Assembly (NCBI RefSeq): GCF_052324685.1
Contig: NC_135225.1
Span: 8,232,915-8,296,914, forward strand
Source: Brachyhypopomus gauderio
Taxonomy: Eukaryota > Chordata > Actinopteri > Gymnotiformes > Hypopomidae
DNA length: 64,000 nt
Reading direction: 5' to 3'
The notes under the pieces were generated by a model that made no database searches, was not told the DNA's origin, and saw only the letters and a program-made list of their open reading frames with translations. The first letter of the stretch is position 1. The number at the start of each line of letters is the position of its first letter. The translations under genes were made by a program, and so were the position numbers. Positions 10,428 to 25,200 of this stretch are shown one piece after another.

Positions 10428-13400
10428 ATGACGATGGCGCACGTAGGGGCAGTGGTCGCTGTCATCACTGGTGTGATGGCAATTATGCTTCACTCCTCTA
10501 TACACAAAATTGAAGAAGGGCATCTAGCAGTTTATTACAGGTTGGTATCAAAACGCTTTGCTGCACTGTGATATAGTTTTGTTTGATTTGACAGATTTAA
10601 GTCATTTGTAAATGGTCTTTCTCCAGAGGAGGAGCTTTGCTGACCTCTCCAAATGGGCCAGGCTATCACATCATGCTGCCGTTCATCACCACCTACAGAT
10701 CAGTACAAGTAAGACCTATTTCTGTCAAATGTGTTTCATTTCAATAAGTGTGAATCATGTTGTTGCTGTTGCTTTTCCATTTAACATGGATGTTTGTGTA
10801 TTCTGAGACAGATACTGCAGGAAATTATTCTCTGTGCTTTATTTCATTAAAGTGCATTTGGCCTATACTGTAGAGTAGTGATATTCAAATTTGAACCTCA
10901 AATCCAGTCTGGTCCTGGATTTAGTGATCCCTTTTAGTCTTGTCCTGGATTTAGTGATCCCTTTTAGTTGATTCATGTAACTGGTTGTCTGCTTTGTCAT
11001 CATACTTGATTCCTAGATAAAGGGAGGGTGGAAAATGTGTAGGAGCTGAACCTTGGATTGTGATTTGAATTCTTGTTATAGAATGAAGGTCACGTCCTCC
11101 ATTGCATATTTTAAATGGTTTAGACGAAGAGTGACTGAGGATTTGATTCTTTTTTTACTATTATTTTGACAGTTTAATGCCAATTGATGTTTTTTGTTAT
11201 AAATGTTCCCTTTATTATAGACAACACTGCAAACAGATGAAATAAAAAATGTGCCTTGTGGAACAAGGTAAGACTTTAAACTACTGAGCTGTTGGTGAAC
11301 TTTTGTACTGGGTAATAGAGGGGATTGTCCTGAAAATATTGTGATTTTTTTTTCCTGTTTGTTTGTTTGTCTGCAGTGGTGGTGTCATGATCTATTTTGA
11401 TAGAATTGAGGTGGTCAATATGCTGGTGCCATTAGCAGGTTAGAACAATGTTGCACAGATGTAATTACATGAGTACAATTGGTTGAAAAAAGTCTTACCT
11501 TGAGGTTGACCTATATCTTTTCAGTGGTGGACATTGTACGGAACTACACCGCAGATTATGACAAGACTCTAATATTCAACAAAATCCACCACGAGTTGAA
11601 CCAGTTCTGCAGTGTTCACACACTACAAGAGGTTTACATTGAGTTGTTTGGTAAGTCACAATTATGTCAAACAGTTTATCTTGAATAGTACTTGCTGGCT
11701 AAATGTTTACATGGGACGAGATTCAGTCATGTTGTGTGTCATGGACCAACTATGTGTCTTACGTTCATTGCACTTTTATTGCAGCTGAACTTTAATTAAG
11801 CTCTATCTTCGAGCCTACATTCTCTTATCTCACTTTGTCTTAGATATAATTGATGAGAACCTTAAGACCGCTCTGCAGAAAGATCTGAATTCTATGGCCC
11901 CTGGTCTCACTATTCAGGTGAGAGTTTAATACAGTTTTCTTTTGAGTATGTGTGGAGTTTCGGTTTTACTCATTTATTTTGTTTTTGGAGGTTTATGTCA
12001 CACATGGGCCTTAAAGAGCAGACTTGTATGTTCCTGTGTTCCTGTTAGTGTGGACTGGTGGAGAACATCTGGTGAACAAAGTAGCTGTTTTTTTTTATTA
12101 CTTAGGGTCTGATTCATGGCTGCTTGTTGGACCTTGCTGAATTTTGGTAAATTGTTTAAAGAATAAAAATATGGAGGATGTGTACATATTTTGACATTAT
12201 TGCAGATCATACTCTTAGTTAAAAAAAAACCAAATATGAACCACACAATAAAATATAAGTGTAGTCAGAATGGAAACCTATATGGCAATTTTAAATACAT
12301 TGATTTGATCTAATTTCTCTTATTGCATATCCGATTTCAGGAAAGTAAGGTGGCCGTGATGCCACTTGAATCTTTTCATAAGCAAGCCATCAAAATCTTT
12401 ATCACCATTGTCAAATACTTGACAAATACGTGTTGAATTTCAATCGGCAAATTTTTTATTTGAATGTTCGTCTTGTGTTTAAGATTATGCATTATACTGT
12501 ACCTTCATGCTCAAAGTGCTTTGTTCAGCTTTGCAATGAAAGATCTGCACAGGGCTACAAGATCTGCCTCCAGGGGTAGTGTAGTACTGTAAGAGCAACT
12601 GCTTTTGCACAGTATTTTTTTCTTCATAGCTATTCAACAATTGAATGCGTTTTTCACTGATTAGAAAACGTGTGAATTTTAAGACTCCCATGAACCAAAA
12701 AAAAATGTTTGCATGAAAATACTCAGTCTGTTGTCTGCTCACAGTTGGATTGTTGTACTGATGATGGTCTAGATGAGAGCCTAGTATTGGACTGATGATA
12801 AAGTCAGGGGTTGGAGTTGATTACATATTTTAATTGAAATGTTTTAATTTATTGCATTTTGTATTTGTGATTTCTTGTTGTTATGTTTTGAGTATTAGTC
12901 ATATGTTTACCTACCCCAACAAAATAAAATAAATGAAATAAGCTAAGCTGAATTACGTCAACTAGCTCACTAACACACTTTACTACTATGTTTTGTAGTC
13001 AAATTTTTTGTTTTGTACAGAAACATTTCCTTCACATAGGAGTCTGTCTAGTGAACACCAAGAGCATTTGGACAGTAACAAATTTTTTGTTTGTTTTTGG
13101 GTCTGTTTGAAACAGTGACTACTAAGGTTAAAGTGCAGTTGTTAAACCTGTTTTCACCATTTCAGACACAGCAAGAAATTGTAAAGCTCTTTGTGTTTAC
13201 ATTCCATCAGTGAAAGCCACGCGTTCCAGGAAAGCAGTCAGAACCAAAGAGTGAGAAATGTCTTGACTGACTGATTTTTATGAGTGGAGTCTGAAGGTGG
13301 CAGAGCATCATGGGACCAGTTTGTTTTCTGCCTGTGCTTCAAGCTGGATGTCATTGATTTGCTCTGGTTTATATTTGCCGTTGTTTTTATGTGTGGAATT

Positions 13401-14464
13401 TACAGGCTGTCCGTGTCACCAAGCCTAAAATCCCTGAGTCAATCAGGAGGAACTTTGAAATGATGTAAGTAGTTTTTTTTATTTTATTTATTTTTATTTT
13501 TTGCAGAACATGTGTATTGGACACTGTCAGTCTGTGTAACAACATTTATTTATATATAGTGTAATGTAACACAATATACATTGCTGCACTGAAACTAGGG
13601 CTATCATCTAATACTACAATGTCATATCACTCTATATGTAAACTAGTGTGAAGCAAATGTCTCTTGGCCTACCGCAGGGAAGCAGAAAAGACCAGACTGC
13701 TCATCACAGCTCAGACCCAGAAAGTTGTGGAGAAGGAGGCAGAGACTGAGAGAAAGAAGGCGATCATTGGTGGGTGAAATAAATTAGTACTCTCAGCATT
13801 TTAAGAGTAAAGGTATGGGCTGTATTTATGTCTTTTGTGTCCTCATCTCAGAGGCCCAAAAGGTGGCACAAGTGGCTGAGATCCAGTTTAAGCAAAAAAT
13901 AATGGAAAAGGAAACAGAGAAGAGGATTTCTGAAATAGAAGGTTTCATTCACATGGCTTCAAATATTTCACAAAATGGCATACCTTCTATTAGTCAAAGA
14001 AATCTGATACTCACGTGCTTTGTTGTCAATGACAGATGCTGCTTTCATGGCGAGAGAAAAAGCCAAAGCAGATGCTGAGTTTTACACTGCGGCAAAGTCT
14101 GCAGAAGCAAACCGGGTAAAACACCGTGCCCTTACAACTGCATAAAAGAAGCTTTGATGCTACGAAGGATCTGATGCCCATTTAAGCATGCGATTATGAA
14201 TGCATACATCTTGCATTGTATGAAGTGAATATTCTCGTTTTCTTTACCTTCTAGTTAAAGCTGACACCAGAGTACCTGGAGCTCATGAAATACCAGGCCA
14301 TAGCATCCAACAGCAAGATCTACTTTGGCCAAGACATCCCCAACATGTTTGTAGACAACAGTGCCTCTCACTCACCCAGGAAGGCTGACTCATCTGAGCA
14401 CTTGGACTTATTCAACATGGACAAGTCCAGGAAAGTGTCCAGAGCGAACTCAGAAGGCCACTGA
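10428..14464 (+). CDS. erlin1: erlin-1, ER lipid-raft SPFH-domain protein
   Basis: Erlin-1 and erlin-2 form large ring complexes on the ER lumenal face that bind IP3 receptors and hand them to RNF170 for degradation; they also restrain sterol-regulated transcription. Exons: 10428-10540, 10627-10708, 11221-11267, 11377-11438, 11525-11650, 11844-11917, 13406-13464, 13678-13769, 13852-13941, 14036-14115, 14255-14464; phases agree, 344 aa. Residues about 6-22 form the N-terminal membrane anchor, followed by [17 protein letters not shown] and the SPFH domain to about residue 190, then a charged coiled coil ([23 protein letters not shown]). The closing [20 protein letters not shown] block is conserved. 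[19 protein letters not shown] and IRRNFE favour erlin1 over erlin2. The serine-rich tail after it differs from what I recall of mammalian proteins. The first ATG is used; a second lies 2 codons later. Confidence 0.96.
10870..11085. repeat. degraded palindromic repeat with a 30-bp tandem duplication (erlin1 intron 2)
   Basis: Two 30-bp units at 10912-10941 and 10942-10971 share 27 identical bases (GTCCTGGATTTAGTGATCCC...). The flanks (TTCAAATTTGAACCTC on the left, ATTGTGATTTGAATTC on the right) look like worn inverted ends of a short non-autonomous DNA element common in fish. Family not certain. Confidence 0.45.
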
Positions 14465-17400
14465 TGTCTCCCTGACCTGTCCCATATCTCTGTCTGTCGA
14501 TCTGTTTGGGGGTGTCCTGGGGATGCTTGCGTGGCATGCTGCATAGATGCTTTCCTGTCATGCTACGGTGGGAGCTGGGTGCTTGGTGCAGTGAGTTGAA
14601 AGACACTGAACATGAAGAGGGCTGTGTTTTACTGCCAGCTTCAGAGGGGGGAAAGCGAATGTCTTAAAATTTGACTGAGATTTACAAACCTTGCTAATGA
14701 ATTTCTGGATGTTGCTGTGATTTTACAGGACACTAAGAAATGTCCTCTGCTGTATCCCCTAAAGTGTCCCAAGGCTCACAAAGCATGCGTTTACGTTTTC
14801 CACTATTGCTTACTTTCTATTATTCTGACTTGGGGTTTTTTTCAGATTAGTATGTATGTACAAGCTTAGAGATGAAGAGATTTTGTGTTTTGAATAACTG
14901 GAATTACAAGGCTTCACACTAATTGAGACTGGGTAATTGTGCAGCTATGAGAGATTTGTTATCACCAAAGTTAGCTAATCTCCATTTCGTAATATTAAAT
15001 TGAGGTCATCAGTGAATAATTCCCCATTTAACTTACAGTGCTGGCTTGCATATTGTAGACATATTAAGAACAAGCCACAAAGAAACGGACTGAAATAGTT
15101 GATGTTGCTTACAAATAGTTTTTCTGTTTCAAAAATACATGTACTGTCCACATATCATTCATTCTGTATTGAGACTGAGAATGAAACCTGTTTCTTTTAT
15201 GCTGTTTTTTCATCTTTGTGAACAGAGCATTGATGGATTAGGTGTAGTAGCTAGTATGTAGTGCAGTGGTTGGTTTTGTCTTTCGGGAAGGTTGATTAGT
15301 GAGTAGTAGTTGAGTTGTATGTGATGTTCATGGTTCGTAAGGTCATTGGGCTTCATTTAGTAGGGTGTTTCGTTTGATTATATAAGTTACTGCGTGGGCT
15401 GTAATTCCCACAAATGCAGCTTTCTGCCATAACTTATATCTGGTATGTCCTGGCTAACTTAGTTTTAGGGCTTAAATAGGCAGTCTGCTTTCGCAGGGAA
15501 ACTTTCTGGTTAGCCAAATGGTCATCTCCCTTGGTATGAGAGGAACGTAAAAAGGGAATTTAATCTAAATAGGGCTGGTAAAAAAAAAAACGATTAACAT
15601 GAAGGGCTACGGCATTAACATTAACCAAGGTTATATCTGCAAAAATGGCATACTGGAAAGTTTTTGAAATGTTCATAACATTTAATGTAATTGTGATATA
15701 ATGTCATTTATGGCATCTATAACATTTATTGAATTTATCAGACATGCTGATAGGAGAAGTCAAATAACTCTAAGTACCTTTTGATCCTTCCTGTCAGGAT
15801 GTTGCCACTAGGGGGAGTTTGCTATCTAATTATCAGACACTGTGGAATAAGGTTTTTTTCCTACCAAAAAAGCCCACTGTTTTTGAATGGTTATGTTTGC
15901 TTTGACAAAATATATTTATGCTTTAGACTACAGTGCATTTCCTGAAACATGAGGACTTTGCCAAGTGCATATGTTGGAATGTTTACAGGTGCTAACTCTC
16001 AGGAAAGAGATAGAGTGAGTTTCTTAAAAGTATTGTAGCCATCTTCATCTTAACAGCTTGAGGAGTCGGGCAGTTCTCTTTTAGTTAGTATAACACTGTG
16101 CTTTTTGGAAAATCACCCCTCTGTTAACTTGAAAGATTGATTTTGAGTGATTCATCAAGACTTTCATGACAGATGTGAATATTTCTTTTGTTTTTTTACA
16201 CATTCTGCTGCATTACATTTGTCTTCTGTCAGAGTGAGCTTGTTAAAAGACATTAATGTCCATCCAGTCAATCCCACCTGCTATAACTGTTGTGAGGCTT
16301 CCTTCTCTACTGTTTACTGTTAACTATTTTCCTCTTTGGTTTTAGAGTAACTTTTCCTAATATTGGGCTGGGAGTGGAATATGAAACTAATATTGATATT
16401 AAATAGCAAACAAATGCATCTGAAGATTGAGCAAGTTATTTTGTCTTTGAAATACAAGTACAAAATGTGCAAAATTCAACTATACAAAAATCAATTAAAT
16501 GGGCTTTTGAATCTGTGCATATGATTTGCAGGAGTGAATAAATCAGAATGGGTGAAATTAAGCTACTCTGAATGTTACTTTTATACTTATGCATAATTTG
16601 AAATTTTTGATTTATCAACATTTATATGCAAAATTTGTAACATTTTGACCGTACAATTCTGTAAAATAAAACATTTTGATACCACTAATAGGTGTTATGT
16701 GGGGGTATATAAAGGTAACGCTTGTTAACGGATCTATTTTTTAATGCTATACATTATTTACTTTTGACAAATTCACTATCAACGTTTATCCCTTTAGGCT
16801 GTTGGATTGTATTTAGTTTCATAACAGCCTGGAAAAGAATGGATGAACTGGTTAAAAGTATATATATATATATATTAATAATTAATGCACCATCTTTTAA
16901 AGACTTGTGTCAGTAGCTAATTGTTTGCTAGTTGAAAAGGAAAATGCGTTTTTATGTTGTAAGCCAAATTGGGCACATGCGTGGGCTTCTGAGAAGGAGC
17001 ACTTCAAATTCCTTTGATAACAGTGTTGACACCAGCTCAGGACTGGTTTTGCTTTCACCAGTGGAACAAGCAGAAAAAAACAAGGATCTCAGAAAATTGT
17101 TGGATTGGGTCAGGGCCAGTTTGAGAATTAAGAAATTATGGTGACAAAAATATATCATTTTTGACAACATGCAAAAAAAAAACTGCTTATTGTTATCACA
17201 CAATATTTATTTTGGAAATGAACTGAATTCTTTAAAGACAGGAAGTGTCACAGATTTTATCCCAGTATAATGAATAAAACTGACTTGACTATAGAACCTA
17301 ACTAATGATCAAGAAGGACAAAGGAAGGAAATGGTGCCTGAAGATAGTGGACAGAAAGGGTTATAACTCCTACTGACCTTTACAGAAGCACGAGTGGTTT

Positions 17401-20400
17401 TCAAATACACCCTTGTTTTATTAAATATATACATTTTATTCTTGGTTAGTGTCCTAGTAACCTAACTGTTCTTTCTGCTTACAGTGATTTCACCAATTCT
17501 GACCTCTTTCTTAGAAATGAAAAGTGGAGACCCCAATACAGTGAAAATCCCAATCACAAATTATGTTATACGTTTTTAACTGTATGAACCAACAACTTTC
17601 TCAGTGCCCCTCAAAAGCATGGGACCCGTGGGCTGGTTCTGTGCTTATTGGCAGTATAATGGCAGTAGATTGCATATATCTTGTTATTTTTCCGATAAAT
17701 CATCATACATTTATTAATAAAACTTATTATATTAACTGCATTGAGAGCAAAGCTTCTCCTTAAGACACGTGCACTGCTGACTACTGCTTCCTGGATATGC
17801 CACAACATATCCTTCCTTACCACACATCCAGTCATAGGGAACCTGCGGGAAGTTGTTCCACCCAGATAGTGAAAGACAAATAATCAGAACATTCATAAAA
17901 TACTGAGGTAAGGCCTATTGATTTTTATGGTATTTTAGTGGATATTTTTATATAGAAATGTGAGTTGTCTGTGTTGTAGTATTGCTGTTGCTAATCAAAT
18001 TCTAGGACTTAAATAGGGCATGGGAACAGACTTCCTACTTGTTTGAGTATCCTGTATTAATGGCTCCCTGGTGACAATACAGGATGCATTGCTCACTAAC
18101 TTTTACTAGGTTCAGGGTTCAGGGCCAGTTTTCTTTCCATCAAGTCTAAAATGTGTACACTGTTAATGCACAAGCACATTTTCGGATTTTCAGATTAGAG
18201 TTTAATTTAACTCTTGTTATAAACCTTGCCAATATCAGGCTGAAAAATATATTCTAACACTATTAGCCTAGTAAAAAGAAATGTCTAAGTGGAAAAGAGT
18301 GAAGGTTTATTATGCCTGGTTTCGGAACATCAGTAGAAAATTCAGAAAGAAAATTCCCATTTAATCATTTAATTCCTATATAGCCTGTAGCTTCCAATAC
18401 CTTCTCAGCAATATTCTATATATGCACTGTTGTTCACTCTCTTCTGACAAACAGTGTCCATCTTTTCTGAGACATCCAAGTTGTTTCAGTCAGGACTAAT
18501 GTCCCTTTTTCCTTTCTCCTGATTACTACAAAGATTAGGATGGCACTCCTTATCCTGTCAACTGTGACGTTACGATCGGTGACGGCCAGTCACTGCTACG
18601 GTTCAAGGGAAATCCCATGATCAGACTGAGGAATTGCTGACTGAAAACTGAACAATTGCAATCTGTGTTCAGTCTGACCCGTTGGCCTCCTCACGTCCCC
18701 TGGAGCACCAGGCTCAAGCACACAACAGAGGAGTCATGAGGAGAACGCACTCTGCACTTCTGTCTCCCACAGCCAGCCCGCACTAGCACAGCACAGCAGC
18801 CTCATCCAAGGGGATTTCTGAACCACATACCTCATCATGGTGAGGAAAGAAATTCTGTAATGCATGATGTGGCAAATATTAGCTCATATTGTTAAAAGAA
18901 CTGTCAAGATTACACACACCATTCTCAATTTGCAAATGCAATTTTGACATGCTTTGCATAAAGTTTCTTTGTACGTTCCATCTGGTCAGGAATTTTTGAT
19001 TCTGTGTCCAGCCATGAGGTGAGCAAGGCAGAACCATGTTACCCTCTTGTAGCTGACTCACTCACTTAGTCATGCTTTTTGTGTTTGGGGAGAGGGAGCG
19101 TGTGTCCTCCTCTCAGGACTTCCAGGCTTTATCTATGACCCAGGTATCTTTGCTTCTGATAACAGCTTTCAAGGGCTGTTAGTTAAGATGAGGTCTGTGG
19201 GGTAATCTTTTACTCTTTTTAAACCGTAAGCTTTTCCCCAGGATGTCATCAGTTTTAGAGGCCATACCACTGACTAGTCATGGCCACCCAGCTGTTGAAA
19301 GCATTGTCCACATTACTGTCAACAGTGAATTAAGTACAGCTGAAGATTGTAATGTAAACATATTAAATCACATATAAATGGAAGGCAAACACACCTCATA
19401 CTTGCCAGTTAAACAATCATAATCATAAGTATTATTATTATCTTAGAAAGGTCCTCCGATTCATGTCATGTCCTTTTGCACTAGTCCTGTGTCCTGTTTT
19501 TTTTTTTTTTTTATTAGGGACTGGACAAAGTTTTTTTTATGAATAGGAGCTCACCTCAGAGATGTCTCCATCCATTTCATGCATTTGCAACTGTTTGGTC
19601 ATGAGCAATAAAATGAGCAGTCATTAAATAAGAGATGTTTTGTCAAATGCTTGACAGCAATATTCTTTAAGTAGCTATTTACTTTTCGTTTGCAGGAGCA
19701 GTCGGCCTTTTAACTTAAGCAGTAGAATGTAGCCAGAAAGGAATGAGGAAAGTTTGAACAGTGGCTGGGGGATTTATGACCTGCTGTTAGACAAACCGCA
19801 TACATGCAAGCACTTAACTCACCATTGTAATGCAGTCCTCTGTCTTCTGTTTTTCTGTGCCTTGGTTAGTGTCAGATTAAACCCCATGGAGGTCCCTAGA
19901 CTGTCAAAATTACAAGGCTCCCCTCGCAAATGATCTCCTAATACGTTTCAATTTTACCAACCAACAAATTTTGCCCCTCAAAAGACACAGAGCACATAGC
20001 CTACTCTGGTGCCTGCTCCAAATATTTGGTGCTGGCTTCAGTAAGGCATGACCTGTATAGTGGGAAACTTCAACATGCCATTCACTGCCTAAAATACTTC
20101 TTAGTTATCTTATTTATACTAACAAGATTTTGACTGACCTTGTTCAGTCTATAATTATAAGATTGTCTATAAAATTTCTAATGTATCTCTATGGAGTCTG
20201 TCAGGGAATATGAGACAAAAGAAATATTCAGACAGTACAGTCATATCTGACTCACTCTGCCTTCATCACTGAAAAGAAACATATGTATAACACAAAAGAT
20301 CAAGAAACGATCTCACTCACAAGTACGGCAGCTTTAAAAACATTTTTTTTCTTAGTTTATTTCTACTATTCTACCGGCATCATTTCAGGGAATCAGACAA

Positions 20401-22274
20401 AACAGTATTGTCAGGCAAGAATTTGATTATCATTCCATTCTTTTACTTATCACATCACTCTCAAGGGCCATGATGCTCTCCTCAGCCTTCCAGATGTTAG
20501 TAAGTAATGAATGATTCTGACACCCTAACTCTCATTGTGTTGCTCTGAAGTTTGCTTATTTTTTTCTGTGGATTATCTGCATGTTATTCTGCAGTCAATT
20601 GTATAGTCATCCATTATTAATCAATCTGTAATATTTTCATTCATGGTATACCTTTAGACCCTAAAACATTCAGAATGTTTCAAACCACTCCCAATAAAAT
20701 TATTTCTTCATGCCTTTATCAAATGTGATCCAGTATCGTCATCTTCTGTTCAACAGACAGGGTGGATTTATAGGCCAAAATAAGTATTATACAGCACACA
20801 CCTCTTAGTTATAAAAACCACATGCTACTTACATACAAGTGCTAAAAGTAAAACTACACCGAGCCTTTGTACTTGAGCATTTGTAGCCTAGCTTCCTAGG
20901 CTAGTGTTTGCTCACTTCCAAGAGCTGCAGAGGAACTAAAACATGTTTGAGGTGGTGAGTCAGCAGGCTGTACTGGTGTGAACCGGCCAGGCCCCCAGCC
21001 CCATGTTGCCCTGTTTCATGCTCCTCCACGTGAATCATCCAGGCTGCCTGCTGCTTTGCCTGGCAATGCTCACCAAAGAAGACTTCAGATTGCTTTGTGG
21101 GTCGATATTAGTCTGAGTAGGTTATGAGAAAGGCACACATGCTTACACACATGTAGACTTATACGCACAGACTATGCATTTGCCATTTGGCAGGCAACCA
21201 TGTCCAGACATACAGAAGTGTTTTGAAGTCCCTACCAAATACATATCTCCATGAGCATAAATAGATCAGTGTAAGATGATTACACTGAAGTTTTTTAGTT
21301 ACTCTGTGAAGAGGCTATGTGTGCAGAACACCTTTTGGGAGGTTAAAAAGAAGCTATCCAACTTGCTACTACATATTAACAGGGCTGTCATTCTGACCTA
21401 TTGATGTAATCTCCTGGGGTAATGACGGATGTGGGGTAATAATCAGTTAGGACGGATGTGAATTTATTGTGTTGGAATTTTTGTTTCTGTTACATGTGTA
21501 TGACTGACTTGATCTATAATAAAAAGATCTACAGTATTTCTGAAATGTGAATCAGTGATGAACAGCTCATGGATTATTAGTCATTTGGGACAATACTGAC
21601 TGAGAAATAGTGGCACTTCCAAGTGGAACTAAGAAATAGTAGCACTTATAGTGTACCTTGGGATCAGTTGCTATACTGTGGATCAGACTACTCAGATCAC
21701 TCTGGTTTCTGTTAGACTTCCTATGAACGTAGTTAAGGACCACATGCACCTAATAAAGCTGTTACTATAAGCATGGCAAAATTGCCACTGTGCACCCTCA
21801 GTTAGAGTCCTGACAGTGTTGAAAAGAATACATTAAACATAGCTAAAGATTTTTAAAATCTGTGAGTTGGCATCCTGTATGAAAAGCACATAAATGTGCC
21901 TTGCCTAAACTTCAAACATCACTGTGTGTTCACACATCGCTGTTTTTAAAGAATGTCATGTAAAATATTTGTCTAATATTTCTGTAATTACAGGGCCAAA
22001 CTGTAGTTCATGGACATGTGACATTCCATTACATGGACATTCCATTTAATCAATGACAGTGATTTTTATTCATAGATGATATACAACAATATTGCATTTC
22101 TAAGCATTTTTACATATCAAGTAAGATGCTAGATAATTACAGTAGAACAATAATATTGACAATTTATGAGCGAAACAGTTAATCAGGACTCAACAGTGTT
22201 TAAAATGAGAAAAATTATATATATATATCATAATGAGTTTACAGTGCTGTAATCTTGAATGCTCCAGAAAACCC
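14465..22274. other. erlin1 3' UTR and convergent intergenic DNA, no gene seen
   Basis: erlin1 and spef1 converge here. The 3' UTR of erlin1 starts at 14465; possible poly(A) signals include AATAAA at 16665-16670, but I cannot choose among several. On the other side, TTTATT at 22065-22070 reads AATAAA on the minus strand, about 205 bp beyond the spef1 stop, and is a good candidate for its poly(A) signal. Short TA runs and poly-T tracts occur (16858-16876, 19498-19513). I found no convincing exon, RNA gene or intact transposon in between. Confidence 0.5.
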
Positions 22275-25200
22275 TCAAACAATGTTGGTGCGCGCTTTGT
22301 ATCGCTCCAAGTGCCTTGTCAGGTCTTCAATGCGCAAGTCCTTCAGGTGGACCAGATGTTCCAGCCTGTTCACCTTTATCTGTAATATCTACAGGCACAA
22401 CAATGGAATAATTAATGTAATGATCTCTATTGAGAGTAAGGATCAGAACTGTTTGGACTAAGTGATTAAATATTAATTTAGCACAGGTTGGTTGTCTGTG
22501 CGTATTTTTTTGTTAAAATATTTAAGGTGGGATATATATAACTGCTGTAGGGGTGTACCCATATTCAAATAGCGGCCCGCGGGCCACATCCGGCCCGCAG
22601 GCTATCTATTTCTGGCCCGCGAGCTGTTTTGAAAAGTGTTATTTATTTTTTATTTTTTTTTTAGGAATCTTTTTTTCAATCGCGCTATCTGCTCTTATTT
22701 TGAAATCGCGCACCGCGATCTCAAGACGCTGCCGGGGATTGCCTTTATGGCAACAACAAACAGGTAGCAGACGCCCAAATGCGTTCACCCCCCACAGTTT
22801 ACAGTTTACATTCCCCCCCGTAACCGGCACCTTCAGTGATTGAAAAATAAAATGTGGCCCGCCATCATTTCTATTTGAGTACCCCTGGTGAACCACATTA
22901 CATAATATGGTTTTCTGAGGTCAAGGCTCAATTCAATACAATTTAATTTTCAACACTGTCACATTACAGCCCCTGACCCCTCCCTTTTGGGCATGTGTTT
23001 ACGTTGTCTACGTCTAGTCGTCTGCGTCTGTGGATCTCCGTGGGTGCGGTTGTGTCTGAGTGTTCATCAGTCTCACCTGTGGCTCGTCTCAACACTTGGG
23101 GCTGATGTGGTTCGTCTGTTTAATGTGCTCTCGCGCAGTGTCCCGTGCTCGTCTTTGAGTCTGACACGATTATACATTTAAGTGTTATATGTGCGCTGTC
23201 TGCGCTATTCTGTGTTTAAATAAAGTAACGTTTGTGCGAACCGCTGGACTCGTGCCTCGTCCGTCGCCCTGCGCGCATCGTTACAGAAAGACGAGTCGAC
23301 CAAAGAAGAATGTCAGGATACGCGACCCGCGCCAAGAACGGGGGGAGGCCCAGTAGGCACCACCATGCCTCTTCCCCTGCCTCTCGCCGCAAGAACCCCG
23401 TGAGCCTCGAGGTGATGCAGCAAGACTCGGTGGTATTATGGTGAGAGTGAGGAGGAGGAGGACAGCACCCCGCCATCCATATACTCGGCTCCCACCGAGT
23501 ATTACGGCAAGGGTGAGGAAGACGCCAGCCCTCCTCCGTCGCTGTACTCCACTCCTACTGAGTGGTGAGGAGGTGAGTCCCCCTCCGTCCGAGTACTCGG
23601 ACCTCACGGAGTGTGAGGGTGAGGAAGGTCACCGGGTGAGCCGAGTACAGAGGAGGAAGACGTGAGCCCGCCTCCCTCAGAGTACTTTGCTGAGACCGTG
23701 AGGGGGGAAAAGGTCTGAAAGAGGGCGTTTCTCCTGACTACTCAGAGGGAAGCGCGATGGACTACTCCCAAGGTGAGAGCCCGGTGGAGCCCATGGAGAT
23801 AGAACACAACACTTCCACCGCCAGGCCAGGAGGGTGATCCCCGGGAGGAGGGGACATTCCCCGGTGGGGTCCACGGGGGAGGGAGAGCGAGAATCGGCAG
23901 GCCTACCCTGCGGCGCGCCCCCCAAGGGCTTCCAAAGAGACTGGTAGCATGCCCACCGAGAGGACTGCAGGAGTGTCCGCTAGCCGCACCGCACCCAGCG
24001 GAGGGTTTGTGGTAGGGGCGGGAGGAAGACCGCCCACCGCAGTGCCTGCAGCTCCCGGACCGTTCACCCCGCTGGCAGCCCTCCTTCAGGCGCGAAGCCT
24101 GGCTCCGTTTTTGTATCTATCCCTGTGTTTATCCCAAATCCCCTTTTCCCTTTCGTGCCTCTGTTCGTTAATGTTCCTGTTTGTGTTTTTGTTAATGTAC
24201 CGTTGTGTTTGTCTAACGTTTTTTCCCCTGTCTTCCCAGGGAGGGTGTTCTAAGCTGTTCGTGGCGGACTCTCCACCGAGGGCGATCATCTCCCAGACGC
24301 AGGACTGAGCGCCCCGGATCCGCCCATCGGTGTGGGTTCGGGGCATTCAGTTCTGTTGGCAGCCCGGGACAGGTAGTGCTCTTGGTGGGGGGATCTGTCA
24401 CGTTACAGCCCCTCCCTGACCCCTCCCTTTCGGGCGTGTGTTTACGTTGTCTCATCAACACTTGGGACTGATGTGGTTCGTTTATTTAATGTGCGCTCGC
24501 GCAGTGTCCCGTGCTCGTCTTTGTTTGAGTCTGACACGATTTTATGTTTGTGTTATACGTGCGCTGTCTGCGCTATTCTGTGTTTAAATAAAGTAACGTT
24601 TGTGCGAACCACTGGACTCGTGCCTCGTCCGTCGTTACAAATACTCCTTTGAAACAACACCTATGTTTACTTTTCTAAGTAATGATAATTCTAAAGGTGT
24701 TATTGACATTAAATTCTCACCACATGCTAGTAACATCCAATTCAATCCACACATGCAAATAAATCAAACATTGATGTCCATAAATGAAACTTATGTGCAA
24801 TAATGAGAAATGTCTGAGGAAGAAAGTATTGAACATGCTTACTGAAATGTATGTAATACTTCATAAAAAAAGTTTCAAGACACCTACTTGTATGAGGAAA
24901 CTTGCATTGCTCAGGTGTGATTTTGGCCCATTCTTCCACACAAACACTCCTCAAATCCTGAAGGTTCTGTGGGTTTCTTCTATGAACTTTGAGCTTTAGT
25001 TATTTCCATAGATTTTAAATTGGATCATTCTAGCAGCTTTATTTCCTTTCTCTGAAACCAGTTGTGTTTCCTTGGGTGTGTTTTGGGGATCATTGTCTTG
25101 CTGAAATATCCATCCTTGTTTCATCTTCATCATCCTGGTAGGTGGCAGCAGATTTTTATCAAGAATGTCTCAGTAAGTTTTTCCATTGATCCTTCCTTCC

